From contig NZ_SRKY01000001.1 of NCBI RefSeq assembly GCF_004803475.1, forward strand, positions 930,001 to 994,000: DNA of 64,000 nucleotides, in the 5' to 3' direction. A program made the position numbers and the translations under genes. The notes beneath the pieces are model-generated. The model worked only from the letters and a program-made list of their open reading frames with translations. It ran no database searches and was not told where the DNA came from. Of this stretch, positions 46,405 through 56,096 are shown in pieces; the first letter of the stretch is position 1; every line of letters begins with the position of its first letter. This stretch comes from Aliishimia ponticola. Lineage in GTDB: Bacteria > Pseudomonadota > Alphaproteobacteria > Rhodobacterales > Rhodobacteraceae.

Positions 46405-47700
46405 ATGAAAGACACTCAAAAAAACGCGACGCTGACGATTGACGGCACGAGCTATGAATTGCCCATTCACAGCCCGACAGCCGGTCCGGATGTGATCGAC
46501 ATCCGCAAGCTGTACGCCAATGCCGGTGTGTTCACGTATGATCCCGGCTTCACGTCGACAGCGGCCTGCGATTCCACCATCACCTTCATCGATGGCAACA
46601 AGGGCGAACTGCTGCACCGCGGCTATCCGATCGATCAACTGGCGGGCAAATCCCATTATCTCGAAGTCTGCTATCTGCTGCTTTATGGTGAACTGCCGAC
46701 AGCCGCCCAGCTTGAGGATTTCGAACATCGCGTAACGCATCACACGATGCTGCACGAGCAGATGGTGAACTTCTTCCGCGGGTTCCGCCGCGATGCGCAC
46801 CCGATGGCCATCATGGTCGGCGTGGTTGGCGCGATGTCCGCCTTCTATCACGACTCGACCGATATCAACGATCCCTGGCAGCGCGAAGTGGCGTCGATCC
46901 GTCTGATCGCGAAGATGCCGACCATCGCCGCCTGGGCGTTCAAGTACCATATCGGGCAACCCTTCGTGTATCCGCGCAACGATCTGGACTATGCGTCCAA
47001 CTTCCTGCGCATGTGCTTCAGCGTTCCGGCCGAAGAATATGAAGTGAACCCGGTGCTGAGCCGCGCGATGGACCGTATCTTCACGCTGCATGCCGATCAC
47101 GAACAGAACGCCTCCACCTCCACGGTGCGGCTGGCGTCTTCGTCCGGTGCGAACCCGTTCGCCTGTATCGCTGCCGGCATCGCCTGCCTTTGGGGCCCTG
47201 CCCATGGCGGCGCGAACCAGGCCTGCCTTGAGATGCTGCGCGAAATCGGCACGCCGGACAAGATCCCGGAATATATCGCCCGCGCCAAGGACAAGAACGA
47301 CCCGTTCCGCCTGATGGGCTTTGGTCACCGCGTCTATAAAAACTTCGACCCGCGTGCGACCGTGATGAAGCAGTCCGCCGACGAGGTGCTGGAACTTCTG
47401 GGCGTAGAGAACAACCCGATCCTCGCCACGGCGAAAGAACTTGAGAAACAAGCGCTTGCGGACCCCTACTTCTCTGAGAAGAAGCTGTTCCCGAATGTCG
47501 ACTTCTATTCCGGCATCATCCTCGAAGCGATGGGCTTCCCGACCTCCATGTTCACGCCGATCTTCGCGCTGAGCCGGACAGTCGGTTGGATTTCGCAGTG
47601 GAAAGAGCAGCTGGGCGATCCGCAGATGAAGATTGGCCGCCCGCGCCAGCTGTACCTCGGCGAGACAGAGCGCGACTATACAGACATCGAAGACCGGTAA
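46405..47700 (+). CDS. gltA: citrate synthase
   Basis: A 431-residue hexameric-type citrate synthase joining acetyl-CoA and oxaloacetate. His residues in [19 protein letters not shown] and [14 protein letters not shown] and Asp in [10 protein letters not shown] are the catalytic set, and [15 protein letters not shown] follows the first. GGAGAGGAAGG before the ATG is a strong ribosome binding site. The gene stands alone, ended by a strong terminator. Confidence 0.97.
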   Translation: MKDTQKNATLTIDGTSYELPIHSPTAGPDVIDIRKLYANAGVFTYDPGFTSTAACDSTITFIDGNKGELLHRGYPIDQLAGKSHYLEVCYLLLYGELPTAAQLEDFEHRVTHHTMLHEQMVNFFRGFRRDAHPMAIMVGVVGAMSAFYHDSTDINDPWQREVASIRLIAKMPTIAAWAFKYHIGQPFVYPRNDLDYASNFLRMCFSVPAEEYEVNPVLSRAMDRIFTLHADHEQNASTSTVRLASSSGANPFACIAAGIACLWGPAHGGANQACLEMLREIGTPDKIPEYIARAKDKNDPFRLMGFGHRVYKNFDPRATVMKQSADEVLELLGVENNPILATAKELEKQALADPYFSEKKLFPNVDFYSGIILEAMGFPTSMFTPIFALSRTVGWISQWKEQLGDPQMKIGRPRQLYLGETERDYTDIEDR

Positions 47701-47724
47701 ACGGTCTTCAGTCACCACAAAACA

Positions 47725-47756
47725 GGGCCGCAACGCAGATGTGTTGCGGCCCTTTT
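47725..47756 (+). terminator. intrinsic terminator after gltA
   Basis: GGGCCGCAAC/GTTGCGGCCC forms a perfect 10-bp stem with an 8-base loop, followed by TTTT and a further T-rich stretch. Confidence 0.92.
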
Positions 47757-47823
47757 CGTTTCAGCCATTTCCGGGCGGTTCGGCCATGTGGGCCGGGTCA
47801 ACCGAAGATCGGTTTGGACCCGA

Positions 47824-48597
47824 TCAGCGACCTTCGAATTTCGCGGGGCGTTTTTCGATGAAGGCCATCACACCTTCCTGAAAATCACGCGTCTTGCCGC
47901 AGGCCCCCTGCTCGCGCGCTTCCATGGCAAGCTGCTCTTCTTCTGTATTGTCCCAGCTTGCCCGGATCACCCGCTTGATCGTGTTGTAGGCGGCGGTCGG
48001 TCCCTCGGCCAAATGCTTCGCCCGGCCAGCCACGTGTTCGGCAAAGCCATCATCGGGGACCGCCTCCCAGATCAGGCCCCATTGGTCGGCCTGCCGCGCG
48101 GAAATCTTGTCTGCGAACAGCGCCGCGCCCATCGCCTTGGCCATGCCCATCGCGCGGGGCATCACATAGGTGCCGCCCGCGTCCGGGATCAGACCAATGC
48201 GTGAAAAGGCCTGCAGGAAATAAGCGTTCTCAGCCGCGATCACCACATCCGCCGCAAGGGCAAGGTTGGCCCCCGCACCCGCCGCCGGACCGTTGACCGC
48301 CGCAATCGTGGGGACCGGGCAATGGGCCAGCGCCTCCAGCATCGGCTCATACTCGTCGCGCAAAATCCGCTCCAGATCCAGATCAGAGGCGCTCGCCCCG
48401 CCCAGATCCTGCCCCGTGCAAAAGGCGCGCCCGGCCCCGGTCAACACGATCACCCGCGCCCGCGTGCCCGCATCCTTCAGCGCGTGCTGCACTTCCGCCC
48501 GCATCTGCGCGTTCATCGCGTTCATCTTGTCGGGACGGTTCAGCGTCAGCGTTGCAACGCCGTCGCGTTCTTCCAGAGTGATCGTCTCGTAATCCAT
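47824..48597 (-). CDS. enoyl-CoA hydratase/isomerase, PaaG-like
   Basis: A 257-residue crotonase-fold protein. The oxyanion-hole segments FCTGQDLGG (about residues 60-68) and NGPAAGAGANLALAADVV (about residues 103-120) are clear. The catalytic position reads GLIPDAGGTYVMPR, with Asp rather than a hydratase Glu pair, as in PaaG-type isomerases of phenylacetate degradation. No other paa genes lie nearby, so a general isomerase or hydratase role remains possible. It follows ccmH with 69 bases between. Confidence 0.85.
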   Translation of the reverse strand: MDYETITLEERDGVATLTLNRPDKMNAMNAQMRAEVQHALKDAGTRARVIVLTGAGRAFCTGQDLGGASASDLDLERILRDEYEPMLEALAHCPVPTIAAVNGPAAGAGANLALAADVVIAAENAYFLQAFSRIGLIPDAGGTYVMPRAMGMAKAMGAALFADKISARQADQWGLIWEAVPDDGFAEHVAGRAKHLAEGPTAAYNTIKRVIRASWDNTEEEQLAMEAREQGACGKTRDFQEGVMAFIEKRPAKFEGR

Positions 48598-48666
48598 CGC
48601 GTGGTCCTCCCGGTCTTTGGGGGAAGTGTTACCAGAACACCGCCCCTTGGAAAGGGGAGCGCCACG

Positions 48667-49125
48667 TCAGTCCTTGAGAATCTCGCGCAGCCGCGCCTCT
48701 TCGGCTTCGGACAGGGCCGTATCGCCCGCCGGGTCCTCCGCATGCGCCCGGCGGCGAATATAGGCCCCGCCCAGCAACAGCGCGGTCAGCAACATCGCCG
48801 GCCCCGCCAGCCATAGCGCCAGGGTCGATCCCGATTTCGGCGGGTTCATCAGGACGAATTCGCCGTAGCGATCAAGGAACCATTGCTTCACCTCGGCATC
48901 GCTGGCCCCGTCGGAAATCAGTTCGCGGATTTGACGCCGCGCATCCTTGGCCCAGTCCGCGTTGGAGGACGCGACGACCTCTGACTGGCATTTGACGCAG
49001 CGGATATCGTGGTCCAGCGCACGCGCGCGCGCCTCAAGCTCCGGATCGGCCAGCATTTCCGACGGATCAAGCGCCAAGGCAGGCGCGGCCAGCACCAGCC
49101 ACAGGAGGAAAGCGAGCCGCCTCAT
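48667..49125 (-). CDS. ccmH: cytochrome c maturation protein CcmH
   Basis: A 152-residue protein with signal peptide (residues 1-19), the redox C-x2-C motif IRCVKCQSEV (C43, C46) and one C-terminal membrane helix (about residues 102-120: LALWLAGPAMLLTALLLGGA). It keeps apocytochrome cysteines reduced for haem attachment in the periplasm. It overlaps ccmF by four bases. The CcmI-type extension is absent, so this is the short CcmH (also called CcmL or CycL). Confidence 0.94.
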   Translation of the reverse strand: MRRLAFLLWLVLAAPALALDPSEMLADPELEARARALDHDIRCVKCQSEVVASSNADWAKDARRQIRELISDGASDAEVKQWFLDRYGEFVLMNPPKSGSTLALWLAGPAMLLTALLLGGAYIRRRAHAEDPAGDTALSEAEEARLREILKD

Positions 49126-51086
49126 TCCGCGGGCACCGCGCCCGCGCGCGGTTTACGCGCCCCGGCGGCCACACGGAACCGACGGTCGCTCAACGAAAGC
49201 AGCCCGCCCAGTGACATCAGCCCGCAGCCGATCCAGATCCAGTTGGTCAGCGGCTTGATATAGACCCGCACCGCCCAGCCGCCATCCTGCTGCGGATCGC
49301 CGATCACGACATAGACATCGCGCGCGAGGTTGTAGTCGATCGCGGCCTCGGTCGTGGGCATCTGCGCCACCGGGTAGACGCGCTTTTCCGGTGTCAGGAC
49401 CGACACCTGCCGTCCGTTCTTGCGCACATCGACGACACCTTGCGTGGCAAGATAGTTCGGCCCCTGCGCCCGGCGCACATCGGACAGCGTGAACTCGTAT
49501 CCGCCCACCTCGAACGGCACACCGATCTGCGCCACGCGGATATCCTCGGTCTGCCACGCGGTCAGCCCGCAAATACCCAGCATCGTCAGGCCAAGCCCGC
49601 CATGCGCGACCGCCCTGCCCCAATCCGCACGCGGCAGCCGGAATAGCCGCGCGACAGAGCCGCCACGCCCGGTCCGCGACCACAGATCGACAGCGGCCCC
49701 GGCGACGATCCACGCGGCAAGGAAAACGCCCACCGGCCCCAGCAGGCTCCGCCCGGATTGCATCGCCCAGACCAGCCCCGCAATCGCCAACGCCAGAACG
49801 AAGGCAAAGCGCAGGCTATGTACTGCGCGTCCCAGCCGCGCCCGCTTCCAGGGCAGCATCGCGCCCACTGGCAGGATGATCCCGAGGATCAGCATGAAGG
49901 GCGGGAAAGCCGCGTCGAAGAACGGCGCGCCGACGCTGAGTTTACGGTCGAACAGCATCTCTGCCACCAGCGGCCACATGGTGCCGACAAAGACCACGAA
50001 GCAGCTGACCGCCAACAGGATATTATTGGCGACAAGCGCGCTTTCGCGGCTGACGACGGAAAAGACGCCTTTCGCCTCCATCGCGCTGGCGCGGATGGAA
50101 AACAGGGTCAACGCCCCGCCGGTAAAGAAGGCAAGGATCGCTAGGATGAACACGCCGCGTTCAGGGTCATTGGCAAAGGCATGGACAGAAGTCAGCAGGC
50201 CGGACCGCACGATGAATGTGCCGGTCAGCGAAAAGCCAAAGGCCAGGATCGCCAGCAAGATCGTCCAGCTTTTCAGAACTTCGCGCTTTTCCACGACGAT
50301 GGCGGAATGCAGCAGCGCGGCAGCGAGCAGCCACGGCATGAAAGAGGCGTTCTCGACCGGATCCCAGAACCAGAACCCGCCCCAGCCCAATTCGTAATAG
50401 GCCCACCATGATCCCAGCGCGATTCCGATGGTCAGAAAGACCCATGCGGCAAGGGTCCAAGGCCGGACCCAGCGCCCCCATGCGGCGTCCACACGCCCTT
50501 CGATCAGCGCGGCGACGGCAAAGGAGAAGGCCATCGAAAGCCCCACATAGCCAAGGTAAAGAAACGGCGGATGGAAGGCGAGACCGGGATCCTGCAAAAG
50601 CGGGTTGAGGTCTTGGCCATCGAACGGAGGCACCGCGAGGCGCAGGAACGGGTTGGAGGTAAACAGGATAAAGGCGAAGAAGGCGACGCCAATCGCCGAC
50701 TGCACCGACAGTACCCGCGCCCGCAATGTGGGCGGCAGATTGCCCCCGAACCACGCCGCCATTGCCCCGAAAAGCGTGACGATCAGCACCCAAAGCAGCA
50801 TCGACCCTTCGTGGTTGCCCCACGTGCCCGAGATTTTATACAGCATCGGCTTGGCCGAGTGCGAGTTCAGCACCACAAGCCGCAGGGAAAAGTCGCTGGT
50901 CACAAAGGCATAGGTCAGCGCCCCAAAGGCCAGCGCGGTAAGCACGAATTGCAGCGTCGCCGCAGGCTCTGCCACCGCCATCAGCCGGGCGTCCCGGCGA
51001 TACGCGCCCCACATGGGAACGACCATCTGGATGATCGCCACGCAGAACGCCAAAACCAATGCGAAATGTCCGAATTCTGTAACCAT
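49122..51086 (-). CDS. ccmF: cytochrome c haem lyase subunit CcmF
   Basis: A 654-residue membrane protein with about 14 helices. The tryptophan-rich haem-handling motif is visible as WGGFWFWDPVENASFMPWL (about residues 235-253), and conserved His residues lie in GTWGNHEGSMLLW and ALLHSA. It joins haem to apocytochrome with CcmH. The genes upstream in the same direction are GTA holin and endolysin, then ccmE, so the ccm cluster is interrupted. Confidence 0.95.
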   Translation of the reverse strand: MVTEFGHFALVLAFCVAIIQMVVPMWGAYRRDARLMAVAEPAATLQFVLTALAFGALTYAFVTSDFSLRLVVLNSHSAKPMLYKISGTWGNHEGSMLLWVLIVTLFGAMAAWFGGNLPPTLRARVLSVQSAIGVAFFAFILFTSNPFLRLAVPPFDGQDLNPLLQDPGLAFHPPFLYLGYVGLSMAFSFAVAALIEGRVDAAWGRWVRPWTLAAWVFLTIGIALGSWWAYYELGWGGFWFWDPVENASFMPWLLAAALLHSAIVVEKREVLKSWTILLAILAFGFSLTGTFIVRSGLLTSVHAFANDPERGVFILAILAFFTGGALTLFSIRASAMEAKGVFSVVSRESALVANNILLAVSCFVVFVGTMWPLVAEMLFDRKLSVGAPFFDAAFPPFMLILGIILPVGAMLPWKRARLGRAVHSLRFAFVLALAIAGLVWAMQSGRSLLGPVGVFLAAWIVAGAAVDLWSRTGRGGSVARLFRLPRADWGRAVAHGGLGLTMLGICGLTAWQTEDIRVAQIGVPFEVGGYEFTLSDVRRAQGPNYLATQGVVDVRKNGRQVSVLTPEKRVYPVAQMPTTEAAIDYNLARDVYVVIGDPQQDGGWAVRVYIKPLTNWIWIGCGLMSLGGLLSLSDRRFRVAAGARKPRAGAVPAE

Positions 51087-51214
51087 GCGCCGGTTATAAA
51101 CCGCGCGCGCGTCACCGCCAATGGGTCTGGTCCATATGCCGCATCACGGCTGCGTGGCCCCTGCCGCAACAAGGTGCTAGCCGCCCCCGACCTGCGAAAG
51201 CGGCTGGCCCATGG

Positions 51215-51790
51215 TCAGGCGCGTTTCTTGCGCCACGCCTCAAGCGCCGGGTTCGGATCGGGGATCAGTGCGGCGAATTGCAGACCGCTATCGGCACCGG
51301 TATCCGCCGTGCCCGGATCGTCGTGGCGCATCTCGCGCAGTTGGCGGATATTCTCCATCACCTGCGGCGCCCGTGTGACCGTGGCTGCGATTTCCCGTTG
51401 GAATTGCTGCGTTTTGACCTGATGACGCGCGCCGAAATAGAAGCTGACGATCACGCCCAGTAGCCACCAGAGCGGCTCTGGCACCAAGGCGATGCCCTGC
51501 ATCCGTTCGGCGAACCAGATCGGGTCCACCATCGCGCAGACGAACAGCCCGATCGTGCCAAGTGCCAACAGCGGGCGCGGCACCCGGTTCACCCCATCCA
51601 TGAACTGGTCGAACCCGCCCTGCCGGGCGACGGCGAACTCCGCGCCGTGCTGCTCCATCGCCTGTATCTGCACCTGCGTGCCGCGCTGATCGGCCTCGTT
51701 GGCGTTCTCGCGGAACACCTCCACCGTTTCCTTCACCACGTTGCGCCCGTTTCCGAACAGGAACCCCAACACTCCTTCGATCATCCCCAT
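51215..51790 (-). CDS. GTA-type 3TM holin family protein
   Basis: A 191-residue protein resembling the three-transmembrane holin of Rhodobacterales gene transfer agents. Two hydrophobic helices, RPLLALGTIGLFVCAMVD (about residues 76-93) and LWWLLGVIVSFYFGARH (about 110-126), are clear, and the N-terminal FLFGNGRNVVKETVEVFREN is a conserved amphipathic stretch. The C-terminus is charged. The start overlaps the endolysin stop by ten bases. Holins form pores releasing endolysin and, in GTA producers, lyse the producing cell. The link to GTA is from family knowledge. Confidence 0.82.
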   Translation of the reverse strand: MGMIEGVLGFLFGNGRNVVKETVEVFRENANEADQRGTQVQIQAMEQHGAEFAVARQGGFDQFMDGVNRVPRPLLALGTIGLFVCAMVDPIWFAERMQGIALVPEPLWWLLGVIVSFYFGARHQVKTQQFQREIAATVTRAPQVMENIRQLREMRHDDPGTADTGADSGLQFAALIPDPNPALEAWRKKRA

Positions 51791-52392
51791 GCTGCTACCC
51801 TCTGTGCGAATTGCTCTCCGGTCATGTGAAACTTCGGACGCATGAACTCCTCGGCGCGCTTGATCCAGCCGCCCTTGCCGCCGGCCCGCGTGCGAGCATA
51901 TTTGCGTGACGCCGCGCGCCGATCGGCAAGCCGGAAGTAATAGTTGCGCCGCGCGATGGCATAGGCATCCGCGATATGGTCCGGCGCCGCGGCATAGGCT
52001 TCGTGCGCGGCGGTGTAGGTTTGCGGCCCGATCGCCCCGTCCACGGTGACGTTCCACCCCATCTCGCGCAGCAGCCGTTGCAGGATTTTCACCGCATTGC
52101 CGCCCGCGTTGACATACATGTCGAACACCGAGGCTTGCAGAACGTCCGGCAATTTCGCGATGCGCGGACGTTCGAAATAATGGTCGATAAAGATATCCAC
52201 GGCCTGTTCGCGCGTCAGGCGCTTCACATCCGCGGGCGTAATCTGGCCATCCTTGTTCAGGTCAAGGCCAAGACGGCGCATGGTGTGAATGGTCACACCC
52301 CAATTTGTCGCCCCACCCGGATCGTCCGGGTCATTGACGTAGCCGCCCTCACGGGCAACGATCTCTTCCGCTATGTCACGTACTGTCGGCAT
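51781..52392 (-). CDS. GTA-type endolysin, glycoside hydrolase 108 (N-acetylmuramidase)
   Basis: A 203-residue peptidoglycan hydrolase. Residues 10-90 form the GH108 domain with catalytic Glu15 in AREGGYVNDPDDPGG followed by TNWGVT. The C-terminal peptidoglycan-binding domain contains VDGAIGPQTYTAA (about residues 117-130). No signal peptide is seen, so release depends on the holin gene just downstream. GGAGGGGAGC precedes the ATG at 52392. Together they look like the GTA lysis module that is encoded apart from the capsid genes in Rhodobacterales. Confidence 0.88.
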   Translation of the reverse strand: MPTVRDIAEEIVAREGGYVNDPDDPGGATNWGVTIHTMRRLGLDLNKDGQITPADVKRLTREQAVDIFIDHYFERPRIAKLPDVLQASVFDMYVNAGGNAVKILQRLLREMGWNVTVDGAIGPQTYTAAHEAYAAAPDHIADAYAIARRNYYFRLADRRAASRKYARTRAGGKGGWIKRAEEFMRPKFHMTGEQFAQRVAAWG

Positions 52393-52474
52393 GAGCAGCT
52401 CCCCTCCGCCTTTCTCTTGCGAACCGGGGATCACTATGCCGAGGCGGGGTTAAAACCCGCCCGGAGGAGCGTTC

Positions 52475-52918
52475 TTAGCTTTCAGGCTCTTGATAGACAC
52501 CTTGTTCCTTGAGCGCATCGACGACCTCTTTGGGCATGTAGGTTTCGTCATGTTTCGCAAGGATTTCAGTGGCTTCGAAGACACCATTCACATATCGGCC
52601 CGTGCCGACCATGCCTTGGTTCTCCTCAAACAGATCCGGAAGGACACCTGTGAAGGTTACCGCAACGGACGCTCCCCCATCGGTGACGCTGAATCGGATC
52701 GTCTCTCCCTGACCGCGCTCAAGCGAGCCTTCTTCGACCAGCCCGCCAATGCGGAAAACCTCTGTCGGTTGGGGAGGTTCTTCCATGACCTGACTGGGCG
52801 AGCGGAAGAAATTGATACCGTCCCGCATGGCATAGCCGATCAAACCCGTCGAAACGATCAGCGCCACGACGGTAAGCGCGATAACCTGAATACGACGTTG
52901 CTTCTTGAGCGATTTCAT
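52475..52918 (-). CDS. ccmE: cytochrome c maturation haem chaperone CcmE
   Basis: A 147-residue periplasmic haem carrier anchored by one N-terminal helix (residues 11-30). The OB-fold contains RIGGLVEEGSLERG and FTGVLPDLFEENQGMVGTG, and the haem-binding His is H123 in LAKHDETYMPKEV, with the following Tyr. It begins four bases after argC and is probably co-transcribed with it. Confidence 0.95.
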   Translation of the reverse strand: MKSLKKQRRIQVIALTVVALIVSTGLIGYAMRDGINFFRSPSQVMEEPPQPTEVFRIGGLVEEGSLERGQGETIRFSVTDGGASVAVTFTGVLPDLFEENQGMVGTGRYVNGVFEATEILAKHDETYMPKEVVDALKEQGVYQEPES

Positions 52919-52922
52919 GCGG

Positions 52923-53951
52923 TCACGGGAAAAGCGGAGCCATCATCAGCCCCTGTGTCTCTGGCAAACCTAGCATCAGATTGGCATTCTGCAACGCTTG
53001 ACCACTGCTACCTTTTGTCAGGTTATCCAGCGCCGCCACCACGATGGCGCGCCCGTCGATGCGATCCCCGGTCACGCCGAGATGGCAGAAATTCGATCCG
53101 CGCACATCGTGGGTGGACGGCGTCGCGCCAAATGGCAGCACCTCGATAAAGGTCTCGGTCGCATAGGCCTGCTGCAATGCCTGATGTACTGCCGCCGGAT
53201 CGCCATGGACATAGGCCGTTGCCAGGATGCCCCGGTTTGCCGGGATCAGATGCGGCGTGAATTGAATATGCACGGGCCGCCCGGCAAGCGCCGAAAACTC
53301 CTGATCAAACTCGCCCAGATGCCGGTGCGTGCCACCGACGGCATAGGCATTGGTGCCCTCGGAAAGCTCCGCATGCAGCAGGTTTTCCTTCAGCGACCGC
53401 CCTGCCCCGGACACGGCGCATTTGAGATCCAGAATGATGTGATCAAGGTCGATCACCCCCGCTTCGATCAGCGGACGCAGTGCGAACTGGCCGGTCGCCG
53501 CATTGCAGCCTGTGCCCGCCACAAGCCGCGCCGCCGCGATCTGGTCGCGGTAGAATTCCGTCAGGCCATAGACGGCTTGGCCCTGCATTTCGACAGCGCC
53601 ATGGGCGTTGCCATACCATTTGGCATAAGCCTCTGGATCGCGCAGACGGAAATCAGCGGACAGGTCGACGATCTTAAGCGTTTTGGGCAGCGCAGAGATC
53701 ACCTCTTGCGAGGTTTTATGCGGCAGCGCGCAAAAGCACAGGTCGATCCCGGTCCAATCGATCTCGTCGATGGTGACAAGCTGCGGCAGGTCCAGATGTC
53801 GCAAGAACGGGAACACATCGGCCATCGCCAGGCCCGCCTTTGAATTGGCGCCAAGCGCGGCAATCTCCATCCCGCCATGGGTAGAGATCAGCCGGATCAA
53901 TTCCGCCCCGGTGTAACCCGACGCGCCGAGGATTGCGATCTTTGCGGTCAT
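52923..53951 (-). CDS. argC: N-acetyl-gamma-glutamyl-phosphate reductase
   Basis: A 342-residue NADP enzyme of arginine synthesis. The Rossmann start is [17 protein letters not shown], the catalytic Cys is in [13 protein letters not shown] and the conserved GAGRSLKE and [10 protein letters not shown] follow. MTAKIAIL at 53951 is the family start; a longer reading adds 15 unconserved residues. It leads into ccmE four bases downstream. Confidence 0.95.
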   Translation of the reverse strand: MTAKIAILGASGYTGAELIRLISTHGGMEIAALGANSKAGLAMADVFPFLRHLDLPQLVTIDEIDWTGIDLCFCALPHKTSQEVISALPKTLKIVDLSADFRLRDPEAYAKWYGNAHGAVEMQGQAVYGLTEFYRDQIAAARLVAGTGCNAATGQFALRPLIEAGVIDLDHIILDLKCAVSGAGRSLKENLLHAELSEGTNAYAVGGTHRHLGEFDQEFSALAGRPVHIQFTPHLIPANRGILATAYVHGDPAAVHQALQQAYATETFIEVLPFGATPSTHDVRGSNFCHLGVTGDRIDGRAIVVAALDNLTKGSSGQALQNANLMLGLPETQGLMMAPLFP

Positions 53952-54090
53952 GTCTTGTCTCTCGCGATCGAAGTGTTCGGAACACGTGCCCGACACTGCC
54001 CTGTTCTGGTAGCCAAATGGTCATATTGGAAGGGCATCGCCTTGGCAAGCAGCGCTGCGGGTCCGGTGCGCGGCACGCCCGTTTGCAGGT

Positions 54091-55170
54091 TCAGCTTGGC
54101 TCCGCGCAGCGTTGCGCGTCATCCAGCCCGATAGCGGCCACCGCGTCCACATGGGCCGGCAAGTCGCGTCGCCGCGCGTATGGGACCACCGGCGCGCCAT
54201 AGGCCACCGCCAAATCCTGCGGCTTGGCAGATGGAAACCGCGCCAGCAGTGACAGGCGCGCCAACGGGGCCAGGGATGCCACCGATTGCGGGCCGGGATA
54301 GAAGGATTCCGTAGCCACCCCATTGGCAAAGACGATTTCGTGATGGGGCAACATGAAATGCACATAGGTCACGGATCGGACACCGCTTGCGACACGGACC
54401 GCCCCGCCTTCAAGGCGCAACAGCTGGGACGCGCGGGCCAGCTTGGCCTCCGACATGTCCGGCGTGCGCACAAGCACCCCGTGCTGGCGCGACAACAGCA
54501 GCCGCCCCTGGCAGCCCGTCCAGCCCGGCTCAAGCGCGACGGGGCGCAGTTCGGGATACGCGGCAAGCTGCGCGGCCCCCACATGGCGCGATCCGACCCA
54601 CCGGATGGGTTGCGCGCCGCTGCCTTGGGTCGTGACCAGATCCCCCACACGCAGGCTTTCCACCGCCCGCGCGCCGCTTGGCGTCAAGATTTGCGTTCCA
54701 TGGACAAAACAGGCGACATTCGAGAACCACGCGTAAGACGCGGTATTGCCATCGGGGGTCGCCCCGTCCGGATCGTCATTGGCCGCATCCTCGAAGGTGG
54801 TCTGCGTATAGACCGTGCCGGGGACCAATGGCTCGCTCACAAGATAGCCGACATGCTGGCCCGCGATTTCGATGCGTTCGACCCAGATATTGGTCCCTGC
54901 GGAATCGGACAGGACATAGAATTCTTCGTCATAAACCTGCCCGCGCGCGATGGTCGCCCCGGAGGTGTCTGTCACGCTGGCATTCTGGTCGCTGTCGTTG
55001 CCGACCTCGTCGTCGAAATTGTCGCCGGACAGGTATTCGTCATCGTCGGCAATCGTGAAGGTCACTGTGTGCAGATCGGGATCGTAATCCGAACGGAGGG
55101 TCCATGTCCCGGCCGCGCTGTCATATACAAGCGTGTCCGTCGCATACCCCGAAAATGTATAGACCGCCAT
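54091..55170 (-). CDS. Hint (intein/Hedgehog-type) domain protein
   Basis: A 359-residue protein. Residues 1-150 are an acidic beta-rich domain of unknown type. A Hint domain (Hint_2 type) starts at Cys154 in NVACFVHGTQILTPSG and runs through RVGDLVTT, the VGSRHV block and the SRQHGVLVR and YVHFMLPHHEIVFANGVATES blocks typical of the family. The last 50 residues are a charged tail. Such proteins are common in Roseobacters. Self-cleavage before Cys154 is the known chemistry of Hint domains, but whether it occurs here is unknown. Confidence 0.9.
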   Translation of the reverse strand: MAVYTFSGYATDTLVYDSAAGTWTLRSDYDPDLHTVTFTIADDDEYLSGDNFDDEVGNDSDQNASVTDTSGATIARGQVYDEEFYVLSDSAGTNIWVERIEIAGQHVGYLVSEPLVPGTVYTQTTFEDAANDDPDGATPDGNTASYAWFSNVACFVHGTQILTPSGARAVESLRVGDLVTTQGSGAQPIRWVGSRHVGAAQLAAYPELRPVALEPGWTGCQGRLLLSRQHGVLVRTPDMSEAKLARASQLLRLEGGAVRVASGVRSVTYVHFMLPHHEIVFANGVATESFYPGPQSVASLAPLARLSLLARFPSAKPQDLAVAYGAPVVPYARRRDLPAHVDAVAAIGLDDAQRCAEPS

Positions 55171-55280
55171 CGACTGGACCTCGCATCATGCAGGGGCCGT
55201 TCTAGGAGATAGGTCTTCAGAAATAGCTAAAATGCGGGTTGCCGGTCGCGCCTGAACGGGCAGCGGAACGGCAGAGGTGA

Positions 55281-56090
55281 TCAAGCCTGCACGAATTCGA
55301 TCTTGCGCCGCAGGAATTGGGTTGCCCGGTCGCTGACCCGTTTGGGATCGCCCGTTGTGACGAAAGCTGCCTTGGAACTGCCAATCATGCCGGGATGGCG
55401 GCTGAGATAATCGGCAAGGCTTGCCGCGACCAGATCGCCTTGCGAGAACACCCGCACATCCGCGCCCAAAGCGTCCTGAAACACCTGCGCCACCAATGGG
55501 TAATGCGTGCAGCCAAGGATGGCGGCCTGTGGCATCGGCATCTTGCGCTTCAGCGCTTCGACATGCGAACGCACCAGCGCCTCGGCAAGGATCATGTCCC
55601 CCTCCTCGATCGCGTCCACGACGCCGCCGCAGGCCTGCGCCTCCACATCGACGCCGATGGCGCGGAACGCCAGCTCGCGCTGAAATGCGCGCGAGGCCAC
55701 CGTGGCCGGGGTCGCGAACAGCGCCACATGCTTGACCTGGACTTCGCGCGGCGGTGAGTTATCGCCCCACTGGCGCTCGGTCAGCGCTTCGATCATGGGC
55801 ACAAAGACACCCAGCACGCGCTTGCCTTTGGGCACCCCGGCTTCTTGCATCCGGCGCAGCGCCGCCGCCGACGCGGTGTTGCAGGCAAGGATGACCAGAT
55901 CGCAACCCGCATCCCACATCGCGTGAACGGCATCGCGGGTCAGGTTGTGAATATCGTCCATGGTGCGCACGCCATAGGGCGCATGGGCACTGTCCGCATA
56001 GTAATACAGCGGCACATCCGGCAGCTGTTTCGCCACCGCGTCAAGAACGGTCAGCCCGCCAAGGCCGCTGTCGAAGATACCAATTGCCAT
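55281..56090 (-). CDS. murI: glutamate racemase
   Basis: A 269-residue cofactor-independent racemase giving D-glutamate for peptidoglycan. N-terminal [15 protein letters not shown], the first catalytic Cys in [11 protein letters not shown] and the second in [10 protein letters not shown] are all visible. The pair of cysteines about 120 residues apart is diagnostic. The gene begins six bases after the acyltransferase and ends 110 bases before the Hint gene. Confidence 0.95.
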   Translation of the reverse strand: MAIGIFDSGLGGLTVLDAVAKQLPDVPLYYYADSAHAPYGVRTMDDIHNLTRDAVHAMWDAGCDLVILACNTASAAALRRMQEAGVPKGKRVLGVFVPMIEALTERQWGDNSPPREVQVKHVALFATPATVASRAFQRELAFRAIGVDVEAQACGGVVDAIEEGDMILAEALVRSHVEALKRKMPMPQAAILGCTHYPLVAQVFQDALGADVRVFSQGDLVAASLADYLSRHPGMIGSSKAAFVTTGDPKRVSDRATQFLRRKIEFVQA

Positions 56091-56096
56091 AATCTG

